A DNA stretch of 64,000 nt from Streptomyces seoulensis (GCF_022846655.1 NZ_AP025667.1:1959001-2023000); one strand, 5' to 3'; numbered from the stretch's first letter, positions 51,778 through 62,753 are shown. The notes: generated from the letters alone by a model not told the origin. A program made the numbers and translations.

Positions 51778-52710
51778 TCAGCGCACCCGGTCGGGCCGGG
51801 GCGCCGCGTCCGTCACCCGGGCCGGCGCCGCACGCCCGCGCGACCGGGCCACGGCCACGCCCGCCAGGCACAGGAGGCCGCCGCCCAGCATGACCGGTCC
51901 CGGTACCTCGCCCAGGGCCAGCCAGGACATCACCACGACCAGCGCGGGCACGGCGTACGTCGTCGCGCCCAGCTTGGAGGCGCTGGTGCGGGCCAGGGCG
52001 TAGGCCCAGGCGGTGAACGCGAGCGCGGTCGGGAAGACGCCGAGGTACACCATGCCCAGCGTCGCCGACAGCGGGGCGTGTGCCGCCTCCGACACCAGTT
52101 GCCCGGCGAACGGCAGGCAGGCCACCGCGCCGACCAGGCAGCCGTACGTCGTCACCTGCAGGGCGCTCGCCCGTGCCAGGGCGGGCTTCTGCGCGACCAC
52201 CCCGGCCGCGTACGCGACCGCCGCGAGCAGGCAGGCCACCACGCCGAGCACAGAGGAACCGCCGCCCCCGGCCGACATGGACAGACCCACGATCACCGCG
52301 CCGGTGAACGACACCGCCATCCCCGCCAGCAGCCGGGGCGGCATCGGGTCCCCGAGGAACCGGGCGGCGAACAGGGCGATCAGCAGCGGGCCGACGTTCA
52401 CCACCAGGGCGGCCGTGCCCGCGTCCACCCGCTGCTCGCCCCAGTTCAGGGCCACCATGTAGAAACCGAACCAGAGCACCCCGGACACCAGGATGCCCGG
52501 CCAGGCGGCGCGCGGCGGCAGCCCCTCACGCCGTACGGCGCACAGCGCGGCCAGGGTGAGACCGCCCGCGAGCAGCCGTCCGAGCGCCAGCGCACCCGGC
52601 GAGTAGGCGTCCCCGGCGGTGCGGATCACCACGAAGGCGGACGCCCACAGCAGCACGGTGACCACGGCGGCGGCCGCGGGCAGCAGACGATGACGCGGAC
52701 TGAGGTCCAT
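51778..52710 (-). CDS. EamA-family membrane transporter
   Basis: The 310-residue protein has ten hydrophobic helices in two EamA repeats, with the start PAAAAVVTVLLWASAFVVIRTAG and PGALALGRLLAGG typical of the drug/metabolite transporter superfamily. It may export an amino acid or metabolite. The ATG at 52710 is preceded by GAGGAG. It follows the ArsR gene on the same strand after a polypyrimidine-rich spacer. Confidence 0.85.
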   Translation of the reverse strand: MDLSPRHRLLPAAAAVVTVLLWASAFVVIRTAGDAYSPGALALGRLLAGGLTLAALCAVRREGLPPRAAWPGILVSGVLWFGFYMVALNWGEQRVDAGTAALVVNVGPLLIALFAARFLGDPMPPRLLAGMAVSFTGAVIVGLSMSAGGGGSSVLGVVACLLAAVAYAAGVVAQKPALARASALQVTTYGCLVGAVACLPFAGQLVSEAAHAPLSATLGMVYLGVFPTALAFTAWAYALARTSASKLGATTYAVPALVVVMSWLALGEVPGPVMLGGGLLCLAGVAVARSRGRAAPARVTDAAPRPDRVR

Positions 52711-52727
52711 CGGACTCCTCGGATCGG

Positions 52728-52821
52728 TGGAGAAGAAGACGGCGGAGAGAAGTAAGGAGAGAAGCGGGGAGAGAAGGAAGGGAAAAAGGGAGGGAAGGAA
52801 AGGGGGTGGAGAAAAAGGGGG
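52728..52821 (+). repeat. Polypurine tract between ArsR and EamA genes
   Basis: About 94 bases are almost pure A/G on the plus strand, and 52766-52821 has only one pyrimidine. On the minus strand, the transcribed message would be nearly all C/U and free of stable structure, a property of Rho loading sites. It begins directly after the ArsR stop codon. Confidence 0.75.
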
Positions 52822-52823
52822 TG

Positions 52824-53537
52824 TCAGGCCAGCGCCCGCCCGTCGATGCCCAGCAGGTCGGCCAGCGCACGCGCCCCCGCGGGCGTCACCCGCACCGCGC
52901 GCCCCGAGCCCACGCGGACGCACCAGCCGGTGTCCAGCGCGTGCCGGCACAGTGCGGCGCCCGCCGCGCCCCCGAGATGCGGGCGCCGCTCGGTCCAGTC
53001 GAGGCAGGCGCGGGCCAGCGGGCGGCGTGTGGAGCGGTCCACGCCGATGCCCGCGTCCCCGAACCAGGCGAGCCCCGCGTCGGTGAGCGCGAACCCGGTG
53101 TCCTGGCGCAGCAGTCCGCGCGCGGTCAGCGCGTCGGTGACCGCGATGCCCAGCCGGCCGGCGAGGTGGTCGTAGCAGGTGCGGCCCCGCGCCATCGCGG
53201 ACCCGGCGCTCGACTCCCGCAAGGAGCGCGGGACCTGGCGCACCGCGTCCTGCGGCAGATGCGCGGCCAGGTCCTCGACCAACTGCGCCGCGCGCGGGTC
53301 GGCCAGCCGGACGTACCGGTGCCGGCCCTGACGTTCCTGCGCGAGCAGGCCGCCCGCGACCAGCCGGTTCAGGTGCTCGCTGAGCGTGGAGGGCGCGACC
53401 GCGACGTGCCGGGCGAGTTCCCCGGCGGTCCACGCGCGCCCGTCCAGCAGGGTCAGCAGACAGCCGGCCCGCGTCTCGTCGGCGAGCAGCGCGGCGAGCG
53501 AGGCGAGAGCGGCGGCCCGCGGGTCCCTGGCGGTCAT
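52824..53537 (-). CDS. ArsR-family winged-helix regulator
   Basis: The 237-residue regulator has an N-terminal winged helix (WTAGELARHVAVAPSTLSEHLNRLVAGGLLAQERQGRHRYVRL). The larger C-terminal region carries a few cysteines, with no clear metal-binding motif. Proteins of this length are often annotated in Streptomyces beside transporters. It precedes the EamA gene, which is its likely target. It stands 40 bases from the end of the TetR gene on the same strand. Confidence 0.83.
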   Translation of the reverse strand: MTARDPRAAALASLAALLADETRAGCLLTLLDGRAWTAGELARHVAVAPSTLSEHLNRLVAGGLLAQERQGRHRYVRLADPRAAQLVEDLAAHLPQDAVRQVPRSLRESSAGSAMARGRTCYDHLAGRLGIAVTDALTARGLLRQDTGFALTDAGLAWFGDAGIGVDRSTRRPLARACLDWTERRPHLGGAAGAALCRHALDTGWCVRVGSGRAVRVTPAGARALADLLGIDGRALA

Positions 53538-53577
53538 GCGCCCAGCATGCGGCACGGACACTTCGGTGGCCGCCGAA

Positions 53578-54225
53578 TCATGGCCGGGCCCCGGGCTCCG
53601 GCTGCCCGTACTGCCGCTCCAGCCCGTCCAGCAGGGCCGCAAGTCCGGTCTCGAAGGCCCGCTCGTCGATCTTGTGCTGCTGCTCGGCGAGGAGGTGGGC
53701 CTGACCGAGGTGGGGGTAGTCGGCGGGGTCGTAGGCGCTCGCGTCGTCCACGAAGCCCGCGGCGAAGGAGCCGAGCGCGGAGCCCATGATGAAGTACCGC
53801 ATCAGCGCGCCGATCGAGGTCGCCTGCGCGGGCGACCAGCCCGCGTCGACCATCGCCCCGTACACCGCGTCCGCCAGGCGCAGTCCGGCCGGACGGCGGC
53901 CGGGGCCGTGCGCGAGGACCGGGACGACGTTGGGGTGGTCGCGCAGCGCGGACCGGTAGGAGACGGCCCAGTCGTGCAGCGCGGTCCGCCAGTCCCGGCC
54001 GTCCTCGAACATCGACAGGTCGACCTGCGCGCTCACCGAGTCCGCGACCGCCTCCAGGATCTCGTCCTTGGTGCGGAAGTGGTTGTAGAGGGAGGGCCCG
54101 CTGACGCCGAGCTCGGCGGCGAGCCGCCGGGTGGAGACGGCCTGGAGGCCCTCGGCGTCCACGAGGGCCCGCGCCGTCTGGACGATCCGGTCGGTGCTGA
54201 GGAGGGGCTTGCGCGGTCGGGCCAT
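53578..54225 (-). CDS. TetR-family regulator, likely repressor at the 17-mer
   Basis: The 215-residue protein has a TetR helix-turn-helix (STRRLAAELGVSGPSLYNHFRTKDEIL) and an all-helical C-terminal ligand domain of the TetR_C type. It is divergent from an acyl-CoA dehydrogenase, and the 17-mer 54253-54269 lies 28 bases from its start codon, so it probably represses both genes. The same 17-mer stands before two other catabolic units in the window, which makes this the best candidate for a shared regulator responding to an acyl-CoA. A start at 54234 is possible. Confidence 0.85.
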   Translation of the reverse strand: MARPRKPLLSTDRIVQTARALVDAEGLQAVSTRRLAAELGVSGPSLYNHFRTKDEILEAVADSVSAQVDLSMFEDGRDWRTALHDWAVSYRSALRDHPNVVPVLAHGPGRRPAGLRLADAVYGAMVDAGWSPAQATSIGALMRYFIMGSALGSFAAGFVDDASAYDPADYPHLGQAHLLAEQQHKIDERAFETGLAALLDGLERQYGQPEPGARP

Positions 54226-54252
54226 GGCGCACATAGTAGGGCTGCGAGCAGA

Positions 54253-54269
54253 AACTAGCAGTGCTAATT
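54253..54269. promoter_or_regulatory. Operator-like 17-mer, copy 3
   Basis: AACTAGCAGTGCTAATT has 6 of 7 symmetric pairs and the same 3-base spacer as copies 1 and 2. It lies between the divergent TetR gene and the acyl-CoA dehydrogenase. Confidence 0.7.
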
Positions 54270-54329
54270 TAAATGTACGTCTTTCAAGGGCCTTGCGGGG
54301 TTCCCGCCGAGGCCGTGTGGGGTGATCGC

Positions 54330-55484
54330 GTGGTGGACCTGGGCTTGAGCGAGGAGCAGGCGGCCGTACGGCAGTTGGCCCGTGACTTCGTGGAGCGCGA
54401 GATCGCCCCGTACGTGACGGCCTGGGACCGTGCCGAGGAGGTCGACCGGGGCATCGTGAAGAAGCTCGGCGAGGTCGGCTTCCTGGGGCTGACCATCGGC
54501 GAGGAGTACGGCGGCTCCGGCGGCGACCATCTCGCGTACTGCCTGGTCACCGAGGAGCTGGGACGCGGGGACTCCTCGGTGCGCGGGATCGTCTCCGTCT
54601 CCCTCGGTCTGGTCGCCAAGTCGATAGCGGCGTGGGGGAGCGAGGAGCAGAAGCGGCGGTGGCTGCCTGGGCTGACCTCCGGCGAGCTGATCGGCTGCTT
54701 CGGCCTCACCGAGCCCGGCACCGGCTCCGACGCGGGCAACCTCACCACGCGGGCCGTACGCGACGGCGACGACTACGTGCTCAGCGGCACCAAGATGTTC
54801 ATCACCAACGGCACCTGGGCCGACGTCGTCCTGCTCTTCGCCCGCTCCACCGACGCCCCCGGCCACAAGGGCGTCTCCGCCTTCCTGGTCCCCACCGACA
54901 CGCCCGGCCTCACCCGCCGCGCCATCCACGGCAAACTCGGCCTGCGCGGCCAGGCCACCGCCGAACTGGTCCTGGAAGACGTGCGGGTGCCCGCCTCCGC
55001 CATGGTCGGCGCGGAGGGCAAGGGCTTCTCCGTCGCCATGTCCGCGCTCGCCAAGGGCCGGATGTCGGTCGCCGCGGGCTGCGTCGGCATAGCCCAGGCC
55101 GCCCTGGACGCGGCCGTCCGGTACGCGGGCGAGCGCGAGCAGTTCGGCACCTCCATCGCCCGGCACCAGCTCGTCCAGGAGCTGATCAGCGACATCGCCG
55201 TGGACGTGGACGCCGCCCGGCTGCTCACCTGGCGGGTCGCCGACCTGGTCGACCGGGGCGAGCCGTTCGCCACCGAGTCCTCCAAGGCCAAGCTGTTCGC
55301 CTCCGAGGCCGCCGTGCGCGCGGCCTCCAACGCCCTTCAGGTGTTCGGCGGTTACGGCTACATCGACGAGTACCCGGTCGGCAAGCTCCTGCGCGACGCC
55401 CGCGTGATGACCCTGTACGAGGGCACCAGCCAGATCCAGAAGCTGCTCATCGGCCGGGCGCTCACAGGTGTTTCAGCTTTCTGA
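54330..55484 (+). CDS. Short-chain acyl-CoA dehydrogenase
   Basis: The 384-residue FAD enzyme has GCFGLTEPGTGSDAGN, KMFITNGTWADV, REQFGTSIARHQLVQ and the catalytic glutamate in LYEGTSQIQ (Glu364), the usual place in butyryl/short-chain enzymes. It introduces the alpha-beta double bond into acyl-CoA. The GTG at 54330 is chosen because GGGGTGATC lies 7 bases before it, a strong match to the 16S anti-SD. The frame is open from an ATG at 54273, only 3 bases past the operator, which is less likely. Confidence 0.92.
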   Translation: MVDLGLSEEQAAVRQLARDFVEREIAPYVTAWDRAEEVDRGIVKKLGEVGFLGLTIGEEYGGSGGDHLAYCLVTEELGRGDSSVRGIVSVSLGLVAKSIAAWGSEEQKRRWLPGLTSGELIGCFGLTEPGTGSDAGNLTTRAVRDGDDYVLSGTKMFITNGTWADVVLLFARSTDAPGHKGVSAFLVPTDTPGLTRRAIHGKLGLRGQATAELVLEDVRVPASAMVGAEGKGFSVAMSALAKGRMSVAAGCVGIAQAALDAAVRYAGEREQFGTSIARHQLVQELISDIAVDVDAARLLTWRVADLVDRGEPFATESSKAKLFASEAAVRAASNALQVFGGYGYIDEYPVGKLLRDARVMTLYEGTSQIQKLLIGRALTGVSAF

Positions 55485-55544
55485 GTACCGGCACTGAGTA
55501 CCTCGGCGGATGTGGCCCGCGCCGCGTCCGCCGAGACTCGTCTC

Positions 55545-55853
55545 ATGAGCGACACACCCGTCAAGCAGCAGAGCACGGCCGCCTTCTACGGTCAGGCCGT
55601 CGCCTCCTTCGCCGTCGCCATGACGGCCACCGCGATCGGCATCTACCGGCTGGACGCCAACGCCTGGGTGCGCGGCTTCCTCGCCATCGCCGTCCTCTAC
55701 CTCGTCACCTCCGCCTTCACCCTCGCCAAGGTGATCCGCGACAGACAGGAGGCCGGGGAGATCGTCAGCAGAGTCGACCAGGCCCGCATGGAGGAACTCC
55801 TCACGGCCCACGACCCGTACCGCAAGACCCCAGGTCCGCAGCAGTCTCACTAA
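55545..55853 (+). CDS. YiaA/YiaB-type two-helix membrane protein
   Basis: The 102-residue protein has two predicted helices (AVASFAVAMTATAIGIY and GFLAIAVLYLVTSAFTLAK) with the LDANAWVRG and KVIRDRQEAGE wording of the YiaAB domain. Members are small inner-membrane proteins of unknown job, often linked to stress. The stop codon TAA is part of the next operator-like repeat. Confidence 0.8.
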   Translation: MSDTPVKQQSTAAFYGQAVASFAVAMTATAIGIYRLDANAWVRGFLAIAVLYLVTSAFTLAKVIRDRQEAGEIVSRVDQARMEELLTAHDPYRKTPGPQQSH

Positions 55854-55865
55854 GCGGGCGCTCAC
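55850..55865. promoter_or_regulatory. Operator-like repeat upstream of TetR gene (CTAAGC type)
   Basis: CTAAGC-GGGC-GCTCAC keeps 4 of the 6 pairs of the perfect repeat at 57038 and has the same 4-base spacer. It lies 45 bases before the TetR gene at 55911. Confidence 0.55.
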
Positions 55866-55910
55866 CTTCGGCGGTATGGTGGTGCTCCTGTCACCGAGGA
55901 GGGGCGAGCG

Positions 55911-56534
55911 ATGAGTGCGGCGGAGGAGATGGTCGACGGCGAGGCCGAGCCGTGGGCGGAGGTCACCCCTGACGCGGCCCGGCGGCTTCTCGTCGCCGCC
56001 GTGGAAGCCTTCGCCGAGCGCGGGTATCACGCCACCACCACCCGCGACATCGCGGGCCGCGCCGGGATGAGCCCCGCCGCGCTCTACATCCACTACAAGA
56101 CCAAGGAAGAGCTGCTCCACCGGATCAGCCGCATCGGCCACGACAAGGCGCTCGACATCCTGCGCACCGCCGCGCGCGGCGAGGGCACGGCGGCCGAGCG
56201 GCTCGCGGACGGTGTCAGCTCCTTCGTCCGCTGGCACGCCGGCCGCCGCACCACCGCGCGGGTCGTGCAGTACGAGCTGGACGCGCTCGGCCCCGACGCC
56301 CGCGCCGAGATCGTCGCGCTGCGCCGCCAGGTGGACGCCGAGGTGCGCGGGATCATCGAGGACGGGGTCGCCGCCGGCGAGTTCGATGTGCCCGACGTGC
56401 AGGGCACCACCCTCGCCATCCTGTCGCTCTGCATCGACGTGGCCCGCTGGTTCAACGTGGACGGCCCGCGCACCCCCGACCAGGTCGGCGACCTCTACGC
56501 CGGTCTCGTGCTGCGGATGGTCGGGGCCCACTGA
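55911..56534 (+). CDS. TetR-family regulator
   Basis: The 207-residue protein has a TetR helix-turn-helix (HATTTRDIAGRAGMSPAALYIHYKTKEELL) and a C-terminal domain with the length and VRWHAGRRTTARVVQYELDAL pattern of fatty-acid/acyl-CoA-type TetR proteins. The ATG has GAGGGGCGAGCG upstream. It converges on the MaoC gene, and matching inverted repeats stand in front of both genes, so it probably represses itself and the hydratase. Confidence 0.88.
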   Translation: MSAAEEMVDGEAEPWAEVTPDAARRLLVAAVEAFAERGYHATTTRDIAGRAGMSPAALYIHYKTKEELLHRISRIGHDKALDILRTAARGEGTAAERLADGVSSFVRWHAGRRTTARVVQYELDALGPDARAEIVALRRQVDAEVRGIIEDGVAAGEFDVPDVQGTTLAILSLCIDVARWFNVDGPRTPDQVGDLYAGLVLRMVGAH

Positions 56535-56550
56535 CCCCGGCCACGCGCCC

Positions 56551-57012
56551 TCAGAAGTAGTACCGGGACACCGACTCCGCCACGCACACCGGCTTGTCGC
56601 CGCCCTCGCGCTCCACGGTGAAGGCGACCGACACCTGGACGCCGCCGGGCACGTCCTCCACGTTCGTGATCACCGCGGTGGCGCGCAGCCGGGAGCCGAC
56701 CGGCACGGGAGCGGGGAAACGGACCTTGTTCGTGCCGTAGTTGACGCCCATCCGCACGCCCTCGACCGCGATGAGCTGCGGCCCGAAGAGGGGGAGCAGG
56801 GACAGGGTCAGGTAGCCGTGGGCGATGGTGGTGCCGAACGGGCCCGCCGCGGCCTTCTCCGGGTCGACGTGGATCCACTGGTGGTCGCCGGTGGCCTCCG
56901 CGAACAGGTCGATCCGCTTCTGGTCGACCTCCAGCCAGTCGGTGTGGCCGAGCTGCTCGCCCACGGCGGCCTTCAGCTCGTCGGGGGAGGTGAAGGTCCT
57001 CGGTTCTGCCAT
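56551..57012 (-). CDS. MaoC-like (R)-specific enoyl-CoA hydratase
   Basis: The 153-residue hot-dog-fold protein carries the hydratase motif: DHQWIHVD (catalytic Asp and His) and PFGTTIAHGYLTLSLLP. It hydrates trans-2-enoyl-CoA to (R)-3-hydroxyacyl-CoA, linking beta-oxidation to other pathways. A perfect CTAAGC/GCTTAG repeat lies 26 bases before its ATG. Confidence 0.88.
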   Translation of the reverse strand: MAEPRTFTSPDELKAAVGEQLGHTDWLEVDQKRIDLFAEATGDHQWIHVDPEKAAAGPFGTTIAHGYLTLSLLPLFGPQLIAVEGVRMGVNYGTNKVRFPAPVPVGSRLRATAVITNVEDVPGGVQVSVAFTVEREGGDKPVCVAESVSRYYF

Positions 57013-57037
57013 GATCCCGGCCTCTCGCGTCGCGTGT

Positions 57038-57053
57038 CTAAGCAACTGCTTAG
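57038..57053. promoter_or_regulatory. Operator-like repeat upstream of MaoC gene
   Basis: CTAAGC-AACT-GCTTAG is a perfect 6-4-6 inverted repeat in the divergent MaoC/soxR spacer. It matches the repeat before the TetR gene at 55911. Confidence 0.62.
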
Positions 57054-57118
57054 CATGGTGGGGTGCGCGGCGCCTGTCAACGGCTCGCGGGTCCGGGCGG
57101 GTCGGTAGGCTCGGGACG

Positions 57119-57595
57119 GTGCCCCAGCTTCCCGAGAAGATCCACGAGCTGACCGTAGGCCAGTTGTCCGCGCGCAGCGGCGTGGCCGTCTCCGCCCTGC
57201 ACTTCTACGAGGCCAAGGGCCTGATCGCCAGCCGCCGCACCTCCGGCAACCAGCGCCGCTACACCCGCGACACCCTGCGCCGGGTGGCCTTCGTACGCGC
57301 CGCCCAGCGGGTCGGCATCCCGCTCGCCACCATCCGCGAGGCCCTCGCGGAGCTGCCCGAGGAGCGCACCCCGACCCGCGCGGACTGGGCCCGGCTCTCC
57401 GAGGCGTGGCGCTCCGAACTGGACGACCGGATCAACCAGCTCAACCGGCTGCGCGACCACCTCACCGACTGCATCGGCTGCGGCTGCCTCTCCCTGGCCA
57501 CCTGCGTCCTGTCCAACCCGGACGACGTCTTCGGCGAACGCGGGCCCGGGTCCCGGCTGATGCGGGAGGAGCGCCGGCCGCGTGCGCACCCCTGA
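57119..57595 (+). CDS. soxR: Redox-sensing MerR-family regulator SoxR
   Basis: The 158-residue regulator has a MerR winged helix (LTVGQLSARSGVAVSALHFYEAKGLI) and the SoxR [2Fe-2S] cluster motif CIGCGCLSLATC (Cys118, 121, 123, 129). In Streptomyces SoxR responds to redox-active pigments such as actinorhodin-type compounds. I saw no SoxR box in the window with confidence. A TAGGCT hexamer 7 bases before the GTG suggests a leaderless start. The next gene begins inside its 3' end, which couples translation. Confidence 0.93.
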   Translation: MPQLPEKIHELTVGQLSARSGVAVSALHFYEAKGLIASRRTSGNQRRYTRDTLRRVAFVRAAQRVGIPLATIREALAELPEERTPTRADWARLSEAWRSELDDRINQLNRLRDHLTDCIGCGCLSLATCVLSNPDDVFGERGPGSRLMREERRPRAHP

Positions 57596-58304
57596 ACTCA
57601 CCGCCGCGCTCGCGGAGATCGACGTGGTGTTCAACGGCGAGGCGAGCCGCGCCGAGTTCGGCTGCGCCCGCTACTGCTGCACCGCCGAGGACGCGGCGTA
57701 TCTGCGGAGCCCGCACACCCGCGTGCCGGCCGCGCTGCTGAACCGCTTCCTGTACAAGTCGCCGCAGCACTTCGCCGACCACGCCGCCGCGATGCGCCGC
57801 CTGCTGCCGCAGGGCGCGCACGCCATGGCCGACGGCACCCTGGAGGACACCGGGTGGGGGCCGCTCGGGTTGAGCCGGGTGGACTGGCGGTCCTGGCCGG
57901 GAGCCCAGGCGCGAGCGGTCGAGGTGTTCTTCGGCGCCTGGTGGCGGGAGGCCCTCGGCGCCGCCGAGCCGCCCTACCCGGTCCGGGACATGTTCGAGGT
58001 CTGCTGCTCCGTACTCGGCGAGGCGGCGCCGCTGCTGGCGGTGTGGGAGGCCGGACCCGAGGCCGACGCGCATCTCGCGGACTGCGTGGAATGGTGGTCG
58101 CACGACCTTCTCGCCGACCGCTGGCCCTTCACCTGGTGGCGCCCGGACGACGAGCCCCACACTCGCGAGGAACTCCAGACCTGGCTGGGCCGGCACGCCC
58201 CCGCCCGCCTCCGCTCCCTGGGCCTGACCGACCTGGCCGACCGCACGGCCCTGCTCGCGCTGCCGTACGACACCCGCTGGAACGACCCCTACTGGTCCCG
58301 CTGA
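57582..58304 (+). CDS. Conserved hypothetical protein cotranslated with soxR
   Basis: The 240-residue protein has an N-terminal FGCARYCCTAED segment with paired cysteines and several Trp-rich stretches (ESWWSH-like DCVEWWSHDLL, FTWWRPDDEPH). I do not recognise a family. The GTG start lies 14 bases before the soxR stop, so expression is linked to SoxR. Its 3' end overlaps the convergent BKACE gene by 16 bases. Confidence 0.7.
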   Translation: MRTPELTAALAEIDVVFNGEASRAEFGCARYCCTAEDAAYLRSPHTRVPAALLNRFLYKSPQHFADHAAAMRRLLPQGAHAMADGTLEDTGWGPLGLSRVDWRSWPGAQARAVEVFFGAWWREALGAAEPPYPVRDMFEVCCSVLGEAAPLLAVWEAGPEADAHLADCVEWWSHDLLADRWPFTWWRPDDEPHTREELQTWLGRHAPARLRSLGLTDLADRTALLALPYDTRWNDPYWSR

Positions 58305-59011
58305 GCCCCGTGCTCCGCCAGCCCCGCAGACACCAACCGGGCGTTCGACAGCGCACGTTGGCCATCGGGCAGGAACAGCGTGTCCTCCAGCCCGATGCGC
58401 GTCGCCAGGCCCAGCCGTCCGGCCAGCCGCAGCACCGGCCACGCGCCGCCCTCCTCGCCGTGCAGCAGGACGGGACGGCCATGCGCCGTGCCCAGCTCGG
58501 CCAGCAGGGCGTGTGCCGACGCCTCGGCGGTGGCCGGGTCGGGGTCCGTCACCTCCGCCAGCACCCGCAGTACGCGCGGCCCCAGCGGCGAGACCGCGAA
58601 CCGCGCCGCACCCACCGTGCCGGACCAGAGGCCCGCCTCCACGCCGACGCCCCGCGCGAGCAGCAGCTCCGCCAGCTCCTCGGCGCCCGGCTCATGCCAG
58701 TTGACCGAGGCGAAGTCGGGCAGCACCGACCAGGACCGCACCCGCGCCAGCCGCTCGGCCGGACCGGGCTCGGCCCAGGCGCCGGTGGTCACCCCGACGG
58801 GCACCCCTGCGCGCTCGCGCAGCGCTTCGACCACGGGCCCGACGACGCGTGCGGACAGGGACTCCCGCCCGCACGGCGTCCGGGGATGCACATGCACCTC
58901 CGTGGCCCCGGCGGCGACCGCTTCCGCCGCCGACCGTGCCAACTCATCCGGCGTCAGCGGGACTTGGGCCCCGTCCGCCGCCGTTCTGCTCCCGTTCAGA
59001 CAGACCTGCAC
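58289..59011 (-). CDS. BKACE-family (beta-keto acid cleavage) enzyme
   Basis: The 240-residue protein resembles the DUF849/BKACE family: EVHVHPRTPCGRESL contains the HxH metal-binding pair, VPVGVTTGAW and the C-terminal TRIGLEDTLFLPDG are typical. Relatives condense a beta-keto acid with acetyl-CoA using zinc. At 240 residues it is somewhat short for the family (about 270-300), so some peripheral elements may be missing. The GTG start is tentative. Confidence 0.8.
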   Translation of the reverse strand: MQVCLNGSRTAADGAQVPLTPDELARSAAEAVAAGATEVHVHPRTPCGRESLSARVVGPVVEALRERAGVPVGVTTGAWAEPGPAERLARVRSWSVLPDFASVNWHEPGAEELAELLLARGVGVEAGLWSGTVGAARFAVSPLGPRVLRVLAEVTDPDPATAEASAHALLAELGTAHGRPVLLHGEEGGAWPVLRLAGRLGLATRIGLEDTLFLPDGQRALSNARLVSAGLAEHGAQRDQ

Positions 59012-59033
59012 CGGGCCATGGTGCCCTACCCGC

Positions 59034-59636
59034 TCAGGCCGACATCAGCAGCCGCTCCCGCCGGGCCGAGGCGAGCGCGCCCGCGGTGAGCACCGGGCGG
59101 GGCACCAGGATGCCGCAGTCCGTGCAGACGGGTCCGGCGGACGGCTCGTGGTCCAGGCCGTAGCGCCACACCAGCCGCTCGCCGTCGCACACCGGGCACA
59201 GGGCCCCCGGCTGCCGCTCCAGCGCTCCGGTCAGCCGGTGCAGTACCTCGGCCAGCGGCTCACGGGGGTGCAGCCGCGGGTCGTCGCACCAGGCGACGCC
59301 GAAGCCGCCCCAGGTCATCCGATGCCAGTCGTCCACCGTGCCGGGCCTGCGCAGCCCGTCGTGCTTCTCCTTCTTACGGCGTTCCGCGAACTCGGCCTCG
59401 TAGGCCAGCCACACACCGCGCGCCTGCTCCAGCTCCTCCAGTGCGGCCACGAGCCGCGCCGGGTCAGGGGAGCGGTCCTCCGGGCCGAAACCGGCCCGCG
59501 CGCACAGATGGTCCCAGGTCGCCCGGTGCCCGTAAGGAGCGAACCGCTCCAGGCACTTGCGCAGTGAGTAGCGCCGCAGCGCCAGATCGCATCGCGGATC
59601 GCGCACCTGTCTCGCCAGACTTCGGAATCCGGCCAT
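59034..59636 (-). CDS. Zinc-ribbon hypothetical protein
   Basis: The 200-residue protein ends with CPVC and CTDC pairs, a four-cysteine zinc ribbon, after a helical, charged middle part (EFAERRKKEKHD). No family is recognised. It lies 22 bases upstream of the BKACE gene on the same strand, so they may share a transcript. The 256-base spacer to the acylase gene beyond it holds no gene. Confidence 0.6.
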   Translation of the reverse strand: MAGFRSLARQVRDPRCDLALRRYSLRKCLERFAPYGHRATWDHLCARAGFGPEDRSPDPARLVAALEELEQARGVWLAYEAEFAERRKKEKHDGLRRPGTVDDWHRMTWGGFGVAWCDDPRLHPREPLAEVLHRLTGALERQPGALCPVCDGERLVWRYGLDHEPSAGPVCTDCGILVPRPVLTAGALASARRERLLMSA

Positions 59637-59892
59637 CGCCCTGCACCTCCGTCACACCTGTGTCCGCTCTTCGGTCACCTCGGCGTCGCCGTACGGCATT
59701 CGCGCGACGTCGCCGGATAGACGTGTCGCGGGCCGATCCGGCTCCATCCGATTTCCGATGCCCTCCCATAACGCGCTCCGTGTTGACCGCCGGGCACCGG
59801 CCCCAGTGGCCGCCGAACTTGACGCATGTTCACCTTCGTTCGCGGGGATACCGGCGGTAACGTCCGGCCCACCCCCGTCGGGAGGAGCTGCC

Positions 59893-62718
<2,826 letters not shown>

Positions 62719-62722
62719 CGAC

Positions 62723-62752
62723 AGCGGCGGCTCCTCACCAGGGGCCGCCGCG
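62723..62752. terminator. Bidirectional terminator between convergent genes
   Basis: AGCGGCGGCTCC pairs with GGGGCCGCCGC with one wobble around a 6-base loop. It lies between the acylase and the NamZ-type gene. Confidence 0.75.
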
Positions 62753-62753
62753 C

